Source: Streptococcus macacae NCTC 11558
GTDB taxonomy: Bacteria; Bacillota; Bacilli; Lactobacillales; Streptococcaceae
Direction of reading: 5' to 3'
Assembly: GCF_000187995.2 (NCBI RefSeq)
Contig: NZ_AEUW02000001.1
Coordinates: 310,001-374,000 of the forward strand
DNA: 64,000 nucleotides
The first letter of the stretch is position 1; each line of letters begins with the position of its first letter. This document shows, in pieces, positions 19,197 through 27,794 of this stretch. The position numbers were made by a program, and so were the translations under genes. The notes beneath the pieces were generated by a model. That model did not search any database. It saw only the letters and a list, made by a program, of their open reading frames with translations, and was not told where the DNA came from.

Positions 19197-19242
19197 TTGA
19201 GTACTCACTCAATAGTATAGCTCAAAAAAAATAATTTTGCAA
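19197..19242 (-). promoter_or_regulatory. Dehydrogenase promoter with TetR-type operator
   Basis: Minus strand: TTGCAA (19242–19237), 17 bp, TATACT (19219–19214), followed directly by the 16-bp palindrome TTGAGTGAGTACTCAA (19212–19197) at +1. The position fits repression by the TetR protein at 17670. Confidence 0.75.
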
Positions 19243-19335
19243 GAATTTTGCAGGTTTCGTGCTATAAAATGAAATAGCAGCTAAAATAAAAAAAAGATGG
19301 CAAAAAAACAGCTCTCAGAATTCTTTTACAAATAA

Positions 19336-19384
19336 ATAGCCTGTTTAAGAAGGCCATAATTGGCTCGCCTTCCTAACAGGCTAT
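19336..19384 (-). terminator. Hairpin after pde2
   Basis: ATAGCCTGTT…AAGAAGGC pairs with GCCTTCC…AACAGGCTAT; on the minus strand it is followed by TTTATTTG. The hairpin is strong and the T-run is poor. Confidence 0.65.
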
Positions 19385-19444
19385 AGTAGTTATCAGCCGC
19401 ACAGTTTGAGATCGTACATTCTCAAAACGGCCTTAATGGTTCTT

Positions 19445-20374
19445 TTATGTTAAAAGTTCTTTTAATTCTTGATAGATTTCTTCATTTTCTTTAAGACTGT
19501 AAGAATTAGCCCCGCTGGCAAAGGGGTGGCCTCCGCCCTTATGCCTTTTGGCAACTTCGTTGATTATAGTGCTTTTACTGCGGAGTCGAACGCGATAGTG
19601 TCCGTCAGCTTGTTCGACAAAGATGGCCCAGGCTTGAACACTGTCTATTTTACCTGGTGTTCCAACAATCGCAGCTGTCTCGGCATCTGTTACATCAAAT
19701 TTTTTAAGAATATCTTGGGTTAATAAAATGCATGCAGCTCCTTTTTCATCAATTTTGAGATTATTGAAAATATAAGCTTGCAGTTTAGCAATTTTGATCG
19801 AGAAAGAATCCATCCGACGTGACATAGCAGCAAAATCAAAGTTATATGTCCGCAGTTTGCTGGCAATAGCAAGGGTTTTACTTGTTGTAGCTGGGTAAAG
19901 AAAGTGTCCGGTGTCGCCGATGATCCCATTGTAGAGCAGCTTTGCTGCGGTATTGGACAAGTTTAATCCTGTTTTTAAAGCAAAATCAGTAATGATTTCG
20001 CTTGCGCTGGAAGCAGAGGTATCAACATAATGAATATCCCCGTAAACATCATCATTAGGATGATGGTCAATTTTAATAAGGAAATCACCTTTTGTATAGC
20101 GTTTATCATCAATACGGGGAGTGTTTGCAGTATCAGTAACAATAACTAATGCTCCCTTATAATCTTCATCTTGGACATCATCCATTTCAGCAATCCATGT
20201 TAAAGTAGGTTCATTAAAACCTGCAGCTTTGACTGTTTTATCAGGGAAATTATACTTGATGATTTCCTTTAACCCCACTTGGCTGCCCAAAGCATCGGGA
20301 TCAGGCTTCATATGCCGATGGATAATAATGCTATCATAATGTTTGATTTTTTCTAAAATATCTTGGAAAGCAGT
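19445..20374 (-). CDS. pde2: DHH/DHHA1 phosphoesterase (Pde2/NrnA-like)
   Basis: 309 residues from the ATG at 20374 (GAAGGAC upstream). N-terminal DHH domain: HRHMKPDPDALGSQ, VTDTANTPRID, and the metal-binding IDHHPNDD. C-terminal DHHA1 domain ends in RHKGGGHPFASGA. Family members degrade nanoRNA, pAp, or pApA made from c-di-AMP. The streptococcal homologue next to rpmE2 is Pde2, which acts in c-di-AMP breakdown; I assign that by context. Cytoplasmic. Confidence 0.85.
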   Translation of the reverse strand, partial: TAFQDILEKIKHYDSIIIHRHMKPDPDALGSQVGLKEIIKYNFPDKTVKAAGFNEPTLTWIAEMDDVQDEDYKGALVIVTDTANTPRIDDKRYTKGDFLIKIDHHPNDDVYGDIHYVDTSASSASEIITDFALKTGLNLSNTAAKLLYNGIIGDTGHFLYPATTSKTLAIASKLRTYNFDFAAMSRRMDSFSIKIAKLQAYIFNNLKIDEKGAACILLTQDILKKFDVTDAETAAIVGTPGKIDSVQAWAIFVEQADGHYRVRLRSKSTIINEVAKRHKGGGHPFASGANSYSLKENEEIYQELKELLT

Positions 20375-20431
20375 CATAAATAAGTCCTTCATTTTTATTT
20401 TTTATTATTATAACATAGAAAAGGTGCTGAA

Positions 20432-20472
20432 AAATCAAATTCTTCGAATTATTGATTTTCTGTCCCAGTCTC
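20432..20472. repeat. Short dispersed hairpin repeat
   Basis: AAATCAAATTCTTCGAATTATTGATTT followed by TGTCCCAGTCTC in two adjoining blocks. The same two blocks occur after rplS at 31954–31993. Lies between divergent pde2 and lipase cassette 2. Confidence 0.6.
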
Positions 20473-20546
20473 TTTTGCCATAGATTATTTTAGAAATACA
20501 ATCCGTTTAAATACGGAAATAATATCTCATTAAATCTTTTTTATGC

Positions 20547-20552
20547 TATACT
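20547..20552 (+). promoter_or_regulatory. Extended −10 of lipase cassette 2
   Basis: TGCTATACT (20544–20552) is an extended −10; no good −35 seen. The four-gene cassette begins 52 bp downstream. Confidence 0.5.
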
Positions 20553-20603
20553 ATAAGGGAATTAAGATTTAGTTCATTTATAATAAGGTATAAAGGGGGT
20601 TCT

Positions 20604-21227
20604 ATGACAGCTAATAAAAAGCACCATAAAGTATTATGGATAGTATTAGACAGTCTTTTGGGAGTTATTATATTAATTGCAGGCGTTATAGGAGGGAAAA
20701 TATATATGGATCATAAAAAAATGGAGCATCTTTATCAACATGGTTTTCGGTTATTGGAGGAACAGACAGCTCTATATGTCAAAGAGCACTATTCTGGTGT
20801 TAAAAAGATTGAATTTTCTCCAATCTTTAAAGATGGCGGAGGAGGATTTACTCAGCTGACTTTAACGGTTGTTCCGGTTATTTATGATAAAGATGGGCAT
20901 CGTGCTTATTTAGGTGGGACAGTCGGTAATACAGTTTATAGTAGCTATGGCTATCCAACTGATTTTTATGCTCTTGAGATTGGGAGTTATGGAGAAGAGA
21001 TTATTGATTTAGCGGCTTCAAACAATGGTGATTATGTTGAGGTTTCTCATGATAAGACGTTGCCAAAAAAAGCCAAATTAGATAGTGCCGAAGGGATAGA
21101 TGATAATATTGATGCTCTGGTAAAGAATGGTCAACTGAATATTAAGAAACAAAAAGACGGCAGTCCACATGCTAAGATTACCTACAATACTGAGATTAAA
21201 AAGGGAGACTATAAAAAATGGCGCTAA
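20604..21227 (+). CDS. Membrane-anchored immunity candidate of lipase cassette 2
   Basis: 207 residues. Positively charged N-terminus (TANKKHHK), then one membrane segment (residues ~10–32, WIVLDSLLGVIILIAGVIGG) and an extracytoplasmic domain rich in beta-type sequence. No Cys for lipidation. AAAGGGGG precedes the ATG. Homologous to the truncated gene at 1–465. It overlaps the lipase start by 10 nt, as in cassette 1. An outward-facing anchored protein encoded before a secreted phospholipase-like toxin is well placed to protect the membrane surface; staphylococcal TslA is likewise blocked by a surface-anchored protein. No domain name recognised; function is inferred. Confidence 0.65.
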   Translation: MTANKKHHKVLWIVLDSLLGVIILIAGVIGGKIYMDHKKMEHLYQHGFRLLEEQTALYVKEHYSGVKKIEFSPIFKDGGGGFTQLTLTVVPVIYDKDGHRAYLGGTVGNTVYSSYGYPTDFYALEIGSYGEEIIDLAASNNGDYVEVSHDKTLPKKAKLDSAEGIDDNIDALVKNGQLNIKKQKDGSPHAKITYNTEIKKGDYKKWR

Positions 21228-22492
21228 CCGATCAACAAATTCAACAAATCCAAGGTAAACGAGAAGATTATCCTGACTATAAGAAAAGGCAGATAGTTGA
21301 TGTAGGTAATAGAAAACATCATGTATATTATAAAGTAGTAAATGTTCTGAATGGAACGACACAAGCAGTAGCTTTGGCACCTTGCGATAAAAATGGCAAA
21401 CATATCGATTACAATCAAACAGCTATCGTGGTAAACGGTACCCAGCCAGGGATTAATCAATCCACTGATAATGCTTTAAAAGCGACAGGCGGCATGACAC
21501 CTCAGTACAGTGATATTAAAAAATTTTATCATGCTACTGAAAAGAAAGTTAGTCAGCATGATGGCACGATTTCTAATATGTCAGGCTACAGTCAGTCTGG
21601 TCCCGCCGTCGCTAAGGTGGCAGCCCAGTATAAGGTAAAAAAGGTTACTAACTTTATGGACTGGGGAGCTCAGGCAGCTTATGACCATGGCGATATCACT
21701 AAGAAAGAAAAGAGCTATTTAGATAAACATGCTACAGTATATACGGACTCAACAAAGGATATAACTTGGGCAGATGGTCATGGTGGAACTATTCCTTATG
21801 GCAAGAAGATACATATTGAGGGAAGTTGGAACCCAGTATCGGATCATGATCCCAAATATCCTCACATTAAAGGCAACGGTCCTGATATCAACTGGTATAT
21901 TAAACACCATCAGTTTTGCTCGGGCATGACGAAAGCACAGGTTGAACAGGTTGCTAAATACAAGGCCAAACATGATCTCGATCCCTTCAAAAGCAAAGAA
22001 GATTACATGACAGACTATAAAAAGCTTTATGGCGCCTACGCCAAGGTCAAAAAGGCCAAGGTCAACAAATGGGCTGTTGATAAGAAAGCAGGCAAAGGCA
22101 AGACAGCTCCTAAGTCTGCTTCCAAGAAGATCCTGCTCAGGAAATCGCAGCTGACAGCTCTTGCCAGCCAAGCGGTTCAAGAGTCCGAGACCTTTGAACA
22201 GGAGGTGGCACAAAAGCTGGCTGAAGCCAAAGCTTCTGTTCAGGACCTTGTTGACAGAACTCGGGCTCAAGCATATGAAATTGCTCAGCACTTACCGGCT
22301 GGTGAAGTTGAGGAACTTTTAGCTAGGATTTCTTTTCATCAGGTTTGGGACGAAGGCGCTGAAGAAGCTAACCGTGCCGAAGTTAGGGAGTACAGCCAAA
22401 AGATCGAACAGCTCTCAGATAACTTAAAAAGAACGGCAGCCAAACTGGAAGAGGCAGACCTAGAAGAGGCCAGCCAGATTAACTTGTTATAA
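21218..22492 (+). CDS. Putative type VII-secreted lipase toxin, reverse domain order (cassette 2)
   Basis: 424 residues, paralogue of the 467-aa protein at 456. Hydrolase part (~60–240): strand AIVVNGTQ, nucleophile elbow GYSQSG with Ser125, conserved NFMDWGAQAA, and His230–231 in WYIKHHQFCSGM. A Lys-rich linker (~245–305) leads to a helical C-terminal domain (~310–424, e.g. ESETFEQEVAQKLAEAKASV). The hydrolase core is better conserved between copies than the N- and C-terminal parts. No signal peptide, so export would depend on the C-terminal domain and its small partners. Chemistry is predicted as lipid or ester hydrolysis; the target is unknown. Confidence 0.65.
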   Translation: MALTDQQIQQIQGKREDYPDYKKRQIVDVGNRKHHVYYKVVNVLNGTTQAVALAPCDKNGKHIDYNQTAIVVNGTQPGINQSTDNALKATGGMTPQYSDIKKFYHATEKKVSQHDGTISNMSGYSQSGPAVAKVAAQYKVKKVTNFMDWGAQAAYDHGDITKKEKSYLDKHATVYTDSTKDITWADGHGGTIPYGKKIHIEGSWNPVSDHDPKYPHIKGNGPDINWYIKHHQFCSGMTKAQVEQVAKYKAKHDLDPFKSKEDYMTDYKKLYGAYAKVKKAKVNKWAVDKKAGKGKTAPKSASKKILLRKSQLTALASQAVQESETFEQEVAQKLAEAKASVQDLVDRTRAQAYEIAQHLPAGEVEELLARISFHQVWDEGAEEANRAEVREYSQKIEQLSDNLKRTAAKLEEADLEEASQINLL

Positions 22493-22512
22493 GGAGGGTC
22501 TTTGTTTTTATT

Positions 22513-22809
22513 ATGGAAGCATTAGAGAGACTTCTTCAAGAGGTGACAGAAGCTCAGCTAGAGCTGAAAAAGATGCAGGAAAGGATAGTGCTAAGAGCGC
22601 TGGCTGCAGCAGCCAGCGAACAATTGGCTGAACAAGGTGAAGAGCTTAGAGATTCCTTAGACAGTTTAGGCCAGACGGCCAAGTCACAGTTGGCGGCCAA
22701 GGTCATCTCGGGAATTGAGGGGATCTTTGAAGGAAAAGCTGCAGATTCTGCTAAAAGTCAGCTCAGCCATTTACCCGCCCCTGTCTTTGATAATCCGATT
22801 CGAGCATAA
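22513..22809 (+). CDS. Small helical partner of cassette-2 lipase
   Basis: 98 residues, almost entirely helical with heptad-like Leu/Ala spacing (ALERLLQEVTEAQLELKKM). Paralogue of 1873–2166, sharing the length, the RALAAAASE/KAMVAAARG region and the C-terminal FDNPI. The Shine-Dalgarno AAGGAGGG lies 18–11 bases upstream of the ATG, a rather long spacing. Likely a WXG100-like export partner of the lipase; no WXG motif. Confidence 0.6.
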   Translation: MEALERLLQEVTEAQLELKKMQERIVLRALAAAASEQLAEQGEELRDSLDSLGQTAKSQLAAKVISGIEGIFEGKAADSAKSQLSHLPAPVFDNPIRA

Positions 22810-22820
22810 GGAGATTTGGC

Positions 22821-23141
22821 ATGGATAAGAAAGAATTTGAACGCTTAGAGGATGCGCATTTTCAAAAAATGCGGCGCTATGATGAAGCTGCTTGGGATCT
22901 TTATGATATCAGACAGGACAGTAAAAAGACTTATGAGGAGCTGTCTAATTTTGTCATGTCTTTGCAGCACAATATGCTGGGAGCCCCACTTAACTTTTAT
23001 CTGTTTGATCTAGCAGATTCTTTTGAGGCATTTGACAAATGGGCTTACCGCAAAGAAGATGATTTAGAAGAACTGCGTTACCAAGAAAAGCAGGCTTTTA
23101 TGAAAAAGACAGAAAGTTATAAGCCTTCTTCTTTTTGGTAA
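22821..23141 (+). CDS. Second small helical partner of cassette-2 lipase
   Basis: 106 residues, charged helices; begins MDKKEFERLEDAHFQKMRRY and ends in the same EELRYQEKQ…PSSFW as the cassette-1 protein. The DNA of the last ~80 bases and the following terminator is nearly identical between the two copies while the 5' part has diverged, a pattern of recent recombination at the 3' end. Start preceded by AAGGAGATTTGGC. Confidence 0.6.
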   Translation: MDKKEFERLEDAHFQKMRRYDEAAWDLYDIRQDSKKTYEELSNFVMSLQHNMLGAPLNFYLFDLADSFEAFDKWAYRKEDDLEELRYQEKQAFMKKTESYKPSSFW

Positions 23142-23166
23142 GAGTGCCTTTAGCAGACTTTAGTTA

Positions 23167-23205
23167 AAAGGAGCCTGAGACAAGAAACAGTCTCAAGCTC
23201 CTTTT
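23167..23205. terminator. Hairpin after lipase cassette 2
   Basis: Identical to the hairpin at 2527–2565: AAAAGGAGC…GAGAC with GTCTC…GCTCCTTTT. Confidence 0.8.
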
Positions 23206-23340
23206 AGTTCTTTAGGGTAAAGCGCAGAAAGTCAATAAAATAATCAAGTCCAGTCTTCTTTATCATAGTCTTTAGGAAGGAGGTACGGATCCGTCTTTTT
23301 TTTTCATCATATGAAGCTATCGCATTAAGCTTATTATCGT
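23204..23340 (-). pseudogene. Deleted relic of the esterase
   Basis: Aligns collinearly with the esterase gene at 2564–3397 but keeps only three pieces: the last ~40 bases, a piece equal to 3269–3327, and the sequence from 3413 upstream of the start. Internal deletions of roughly 660 and 85 bp remove the catalytic Ser region and the start codon, and the TATAAT promoter is altered to ATTATC on the + strand. No protein can be made. Homology continues to ~23400 and ends within AAGGCTGGGA, the start of a dispersed repeat. The rest of 23400–23465 shows nothing. Confidence 0.8.
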
Positions 23341-23465
23341 ATAGAAAAAAATGAAAAATAGGTGAAAAAGTTAAATCTTAAAAAATGTCAAGGCTGGGAT
23401 CACAATCCATGGCCTCATTTTAATGGAGCTGTTTATACCTTATATAATATATCAGTTGACATTCT

Positions 23466-24257
23466 TTATTTAATCTCTTTATATTTAGCGTCTAAGCCGC
23501 GTTTGACCGCAGGGCGTTCAGAGATTTTTTCAGTCCAATTTTGCAAGTGCTTATATTCTTTTACATTAAGAAAGATACCGGCTTTATCCCAAATTTTATC
23601 TTGAGCCAGCCGTCCGTACCAAGACCAGATCGCAATATCTGCGATACTGTAATCATTGCCCGCAATATAGTTTTTTTGAGCTAATTCTTTATCTAAAAGA
23701 TCCAGCTGGCGTTTAGCTTCCATGCTAAAGCGATCAATAGCATATGTGATCTTTTCAGGAGCATAATGGAAAAAATGGCCAAAACCGCCTCCTAAAAAAG
23801 GAGCAGCTCCTGTTTGCCAAAAGAGCCAATTCAGGACTTCTGTACGTTTGGCAAAGTCTTCTGGTATCAATTGTTTAAATTTGTCAGCTAAATAAAGAAG
23901 AATGGAGGAAGATTCAAAAATGCGAACCGTTTTTTCTCCTGATTGATCTAAAAGAGCAGGTATTTTCGAATTGGGATTAATAGCTACGAAATCCGAACCA
24001 AACTGCTCACCTTCACCAATAGCAATACGATACAAATCATAATCAGCTTCTTTTATATTCAGCTCTTTTAATTCTTCCAGCATAATAGTAGCCTTAATAC
24101 CATTTGGGGTACCAAGGGAATAGAGCTGAAAGGGCTTGCTGCCAAGAGGTAATTTTTGCTGAAAGCGACTGCCAGCAGTTGGTTTATTAATACTTCCCCA
24201 AGTCCCTCCAAGATCATCTGGAATCTTCCAAACCTCAGGTAAAATAGCGTTAGACAT
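23466..24257 (-). CDS. yghU: YghU-type glutathione S-transferase family protein
   Basis: 263 residues, matching YghU/YfcG-like disulfide-bond reductases rather than short GSTs. N-terminal extension (LPEVWKIPDDLGGTWGSINKPTAG) is typical; the thioredoxin-like domain has FQLYSLGTPNGIKATIMLEEL and NPNSKIPAL, then FESSSILLYLADKF; the helical domain includes GGGFGHFFHYAPE. AAGGAG precedes the ATG. Probable role: glutathione-linked thiol/peroxide metabolism in the cytoplasm. Confidence 0.88.
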   Translation of the reverse strand: MSNAILPEVWKIPDDLGGTWGSINKPTAGSRFQQKLPLGSKPFQLYSLGTPNGIKATIMLEELKELNIKEADYDLYRIAIGEGEQFGSDFVAINPNSKIPALLDQSGEKTVRIFESSSILLYLADKFKQLIPEDFAKRTEVLNWLFWQTGAAPFLGGGFGHFFHYAPEKITYAIDRFSMEAKRQLDLLDKELAQKNYIAGNDYSIADIAIWSWYGRLAQDKIWDKAGIFLNVKEYKHLQNWTEKISERPAVKRGLDAKYKEIK

Positions 24258-24401
24258 AGAAATTCTCCTTATCCTTAATTTACTTATAATAGGTTTATCC
24301 TATCAAAAATGAGATAGATTTTCAAAAAAGGAATATCATAAAAACAGTATTTGCAAATTCTTTCTATTTTGATAAGATGGAAAACAGAAAAGGAAAATAA
24401 T

Positions 24402-25424
24402 GTGGTTAAAGATATTTTACAGCAATTAGCAAAAGCAGAGCTGCACTGTCATTTAGATGGTTCTTTATCTCTTGAGTGCATCAGGCAATTAGCTGCTATG
24501 GCTCAAGTAGACATACCCGAATCAGACCTTGAACTAAAAAGTTTGGTGAGTGCTCCTAAAAATGCCAAAAACTTGATGGATTATCTAAAGAGCTTTGATA
24601 TCATTCGTCCGCTGCTGCAGACAGAAAAAGCGCTCAGTCTAGCGGCCTATGATGTCGCTAAGCAAGCGGCTAAAGAGCATGTTATTTATATAGAAGTTCG
24701 TTTTGCACCTGAATTATCAATGGATCAAGGTTTAACAGCCATCCAGACAGTAGCGGCGGTAGAAAAAGGTTTAAGGCAGGCACAGAAGGACTTTGGAATA
24801 GTGGCAAAGGCTCTCATTTGCGGGATGAAACAGTCTCATCAAAAAAAGACCAAGTCGATTTTTAAATCTCTGCTGCAGTCAGAAAGTTTAGATTTTGTTG
24901 GTTTTGATTTCGCAGGAAATGAACTTGATTTTCCGCCTGAGAATTTTGCTGATATCATCCACGATGTGCAACATGCAGATTATCCCATGACCTTCCATGC
25001 AGGAGAATGCGGTTGCCCTCATTATATTGCTCAGTCTCTAGCTTTGGGCATCAAACGGTTGGGACATATAACGGCGATTTGCCATCAGCCTGATTTATTG
25101 GCAGAGTTGGTGCAGCAGGGGGTGACTGCTGAGCTTTGTCTAACGAGCAACCTGCAAACAAAAGCAGCAGCCTCTATAGCTGACTTTCCCTATCGGGAAC
25201 TTTATGAACTAGGTGCTAAAATAACGATTAATACAGACAATCGAACCGTCTCTGATACAAGCTTGACCAAGGAATATCATCATTTTCAGGAGCTGTTTGC
25301 TACAACTGTGAGTGATTTTTATCAATTCAATCAAAATGCTCTTGAAGCTGCTTTTGCTTCAGAATATGAAAAGAAAGAGCTTTTAACCCAATTGGCAAAA
25401 TCTTATGAAAAATTCCTAAAATAA
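24402..25424 (+). CDS. add: Adenosine deaminase
   Basis: 340 residues from the GTG at 24402 (AAAAGGAAAATAAT upstream). A longer in-frame ATG at 24351 overlaps a promoter (TTGCAA, 16 bp, TAAGAT), so I reject it. Zn amidohydrolase: metal motif [14 protein letters not shown] with the catalytic Glu region, and C-terminal [10 protein letters not shown] supplying the Asp. Converts adenosine to inosine in purine salvage. Length is right for the family. Confidence 0.9.
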   Translation: MVKDILQQLAKAELHCHLDGSLSLECIRQLAAMAQVDIPESDLELKSLVSAPKNAKNLMDYLKSFDIIRPLLQTEKALSLAAYDVAKQAAKEHVIYIEVRFAPELSMDQGLTAIQTVAAVEKGLRQAQKDFGIVAKALICGMKQSHQKKTKSIFKSLLQSESLDFVGFDFAGNELDFPPENFADIIHDVQHADYPMTFHAGECGCPHYIAQSLALGIKRLGHITAICHQPDLLAELVQQGVTAELCLTSNLQTKAAASIADFPYRELYELGAKITINTDNRTVSDTSLTKEYHHFQELFATTVSDFYQFNQNALEAAFASEYEKKELLTQLAKSYEKFLK

Positions 25425-25484
25425 AATATTTTAAAAGTGCTGAAACTGTGATATAATCAAGCTAGTTTTAATTTGGAGGAAAAT

Positions 25485-25928
25485 ATGGCGCTCGCTAAGA
25501 TTGTTTTTGCAAGTATGACAGGAAATACGGAAGAAATTGCTGATATTGTCGCCCAGAAGTTTGAGGAATTAGGCCATACAGTCGAAGTTGACGAATGTAC
25601 GACTGTTGAAGCTGATGAGTTTCAGGACGTTGATATTGCTATTGTAGCTAGTTATACTTATGGAGATGGTGATCTGCCTGATGAAATCGTAGACTTCTAT
25701 GAAGATTTGCAGGATCTGGATCTATCAGGAAAAATTTATGGTGTTGTTGGTTCAGGGGATACTTTTTATGATTACTTCTGCAAAGCAGTTGATGATTTTG
25801 AGTTAGCTTTTGAAGGAACTGGTGCTACAAAGGGAGCAAAATCTGTCAAGGTGGACCTTGCCGCAGAGGATGACGATATTGAAAAGCTGGAAAAATTTGC
25901 TGAAGAAATTTCTGAAAAAATTAGCTGA
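25485..25928 (+). CDS. Flavodoxin
   Basis: 147 residues from the ATG at 25485 (TTTGGAGG upstream). FMN phosphate loop ASMTGNTEEIA at the N-terminus, aromatic 50s/90s loops in ASYTYGDGDLPDE and GSGDTFYDYFCKAVD. Short-chain-like flavodoxin acting as a one-electron carrier. Acidic protein (EDDDIEKLEKFAEE). Its terminator overlaps the stop codon. Confidence 0.93.
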   Translation: MALAKIVFASMTGNTEEIADIVAQKFEELGHTVEVDECTTVEADEFQDVDIAIVASYTYGDGDLPDEIVDFYEDLQDLDLSGKIYGVVGSGDTFYDYFCKAVDDFELAFEGTGATKGAKSVKVDLAAEDDDIEKLEKFAEEISEKIS

Positions 25929-25950
25929 CTCTCGTTTAGTCAGCTTTTTT
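25923..25950 (+). terminator. Flavodoxin terminator
   Basis: AGCTGACT/AGTCAGCT with a 7-base loop, then six T. Confidence 0.88.
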
Positions 25951-26017
25951 ATTATCTGAATGCAGATAATAAAAGTCTTTCTAAACTTTGTTCATTTCTT
26001 TTTTCATTTTTAATGCT

Positions 26018-26125
26018 CTTTGAAAATCTCTTCAAACTGGCTCAGCATCACTCTTCCCTACCTTAGCCCTGCCTGCGGCTAGCTTTCTCATTTGCTTTTT
26101 GATTTTCATTGAGTATAAGAACTGA
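26018..26125. repeat. RUP-like streptococcal repeat, ~108 bp
   Basis: Begins TTTGAAAATCTCTTCAAACT, contains GCGGCTAGCTTTCT, and ends TTTGATTTTCATTGAGTAT. Near-identical blocks are common as small dispersed elements in pneumococcus and relatives; I recognise it from memory and cannot confirm the family name. No coding content. It lies directly upstream of the sufB promoter region. Confidence 0.5.
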
Positions 26126-26148
26126 ATTTTCATTAAAAAAGGAGTATA

Positions 26149-26229
26149 ATGAAAAAAAGGTCAATCCTTTTAAGTTCAAACAAAATGAGTTTTGTTTTTA
26201 GAGGTGAGGTGAAGCAGGTTGAAAAATAG
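26149..26229 (+). CDS. 26-codon upstream ORF overlapping sufB start
   Basis: ATG at 26149 has AAAAAAGGAG just upstream and reads 26 codons ([20 protein letters not shown]…) to TAG at 26227–26229, passing 11 nt into sufB in another frame. The same bases contain TATAAT at 26145–26150, which could be a −10 box; if so, the ORF start would lie upstream of the mRNA start. It is either a coupling leader peptide or coincidence. No family recognised. Confidence 0.3.
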   Translation: MKKRSILLSSNKMSFVFRGEVKQVEK

Positions 26230-27601
26230 AGATTATGCTTTTGGTTTTCACGATGACGTTAAACCTCTTTATTCAACAGGCAGAGGCTTAACAGAAGAAG
26301 TCGTTAGAGATATTTCTGAGATAAAAAATGAACCGCAGTGGATGTTGGATTACCGTCTGCGCTGTTTAGAGCTTTTCCATAAATTACCTATGCCTGAATG
26401 GGGGCCAGATTTATCTGGTATTAACTTTGATGACGTGATTTATTATCAAAAGCTCAGCGGTCAAGCTTCCAGAAGCTGGGAAGATGTTCCTGATGAGATT
26501 AAAAGGACTTTTGAGCGTTTAGGTATCCCAGAAGCAGAGCGTCAGTTCTTATCTGGAGCAGTAGCACAATATGAGTCAGAAGTGGTCTACCACAATATGA
26601 AGGAAGAATTTGCCAAATTGGGTATTATTTTTACGGATACAGATACAGCTCTGCAAGAATACCCTGACCTTGTCAAACAATACTTTGCAACAGTTATTTC
26701 ACCTGCTGAGCATAAATTTGCAGCTTTAAATGGTGCTGTGTGGTCAGGAGGAACTTTCATTTATGTCCCTAAAGGGGTGCAGTGCCAAATTCCGGTTCAA
26801 ACCTATTTTCGGATTAACGGTGAAAATGCCGGTCAGTTCGAACGTTCACTTATAATCCTGGAAGAAGGAGCCTCCATTCAATATATTGAAGGCTGCACGG
26901 CTCCAACGTATTCCACCAATAGTTTGCATGCTGCTACGGTGGAGATTATCGTTAAACGAGATGCCTTCTTTCGCTATACAACTATTCAGAATTGGTCAGA
27001 TAATGTCTATAATCTTGTCACTGAGAGGGGAACTGTAGAAGAAAACGGGACTTTAGAATGGATCGATGGAAATTTGGGCAGTAAGGTCAATATGAAATAC
27101 CCATGCTCCATTTTAAATGGCAGACAAGCGAGAACATCTGTTTTATCCATGTCCTTTGCTAACTATGGACAGCACTTAGATGCCGGCTGCAAAGTTTATC
27201 ATAATGCACCGCATACTTCAAGCACCCTCATTTCTAAGTCTGTCGCTAAAGACGGTGGTAAAACGGACTATCGCGGAGCCGTTATTTTTGGCAAAAACAG
27301 TGCAGGTTCCAAGTCACATATTGAATGTGATACCATTTTAATGGATGGTGAATCAAGCTCAGATACCATCCCCTTTAATGAAATTCATAATTCAGATGTT
27401 TCTTTAGAACATGAAGCAAAAGTATCAAAAGTTTCTGAGGAACAGCTTTATTATATTATGAGCCGCGGCATTAGCGAAGAAGAGGCAACAGCCATGATTA
27501 TCAATGGTTTTATGGATCCTATTACCAAAGAACTTCCAATGGAATATGCTGTTGAGTTAAATGCCTTGATTAGTATGAGTATGGAAGGTTCGGTCGGTTA
27601 A
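26219..27601 (+). CDS. sufB: SufB-family Fe-S assembly protein, not with other suf genes
   Basis: 460 residues, full length for SufB, the scaffold of the SufBCD Fe-S assembly complex. Family motifs: [34 protein letters not shown]-type beta-helix repeats, and the C-terminal [10 protein letters not shown] with the SufD-interface region. Conserved Cys in EGCTAP and IECDTI are present. The start is TTG at 26219 after GAGGTGAGGTG; a GTG upstream meets a stop in frame. sufC, sufD, sufS and sufU are not adjacent. Either this is an extra copy or the suf operon is split in this strain. Confidence 0.88.
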   Translation: MKNRDYAFGFHDDVKPLYSTGRGLTEEVVRDISEIKNEPQWMLDYRLRCLELFHKLPMPEWGPDLSGINFDDVIYYQKLSGQASRSWEDVPDEIKRTFERLGIPEAERQFLSGAVAQYESEVVYHNMKEEFAKLGIIFTDTDTALQEYPDLVKQYFATVISPAEHKFAALNGAVWSGGTFIYVPKGVQCQIPVQTYFRINGENAGQFERSLIILEEGASIQYIEGCTAPTYSTNSLHAATVEIIVKRDAFFRYTTIQNWSDNVYNLVTERGTVEENGTLEWIDGNLGSKVNMKYPCSILNGRQARTSVLSMSFANYGQHLDAGCKVYHNAPHTSSTLISKSVAKDGGKTDYRGAVIFGKNSAGSKSHIECDTILMDGESSSDTIPFNEIHNSDVSLEHEAKVSKVSEEQLYYIMSRGISEEEATAMIINGFMDPITKELPMEYAVELNALISMSMEGSVG

Positions 27602-27645
27602 AAAGCGAGAATCTCTTACCTAATCTTATGGCAAACATAAAAGCT

Positions 27646-27699
27646 AAAAAGTAGGATACATCACTTTCTGTGAAATGATGATGTTTACCTGCTTTTTTT
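27646..27699 (+). terminator. Terminator of sufB
   Basis: Stem of AAAAAGTAGG with CCTGCTTTTTTT enclosing an inner CATCA/TGATG hairpin; ends in a T-run. Confidence 0.7.
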
Positions 27700-27794
27700 A
27701 GTGATGGATTGCATTTTACGCCTAATTTTTTTACAATAGGCAAAAAAACAAGAAAGATTTACAATTTAAAGGTTTTATTTTGGAAAAAGTTCAT

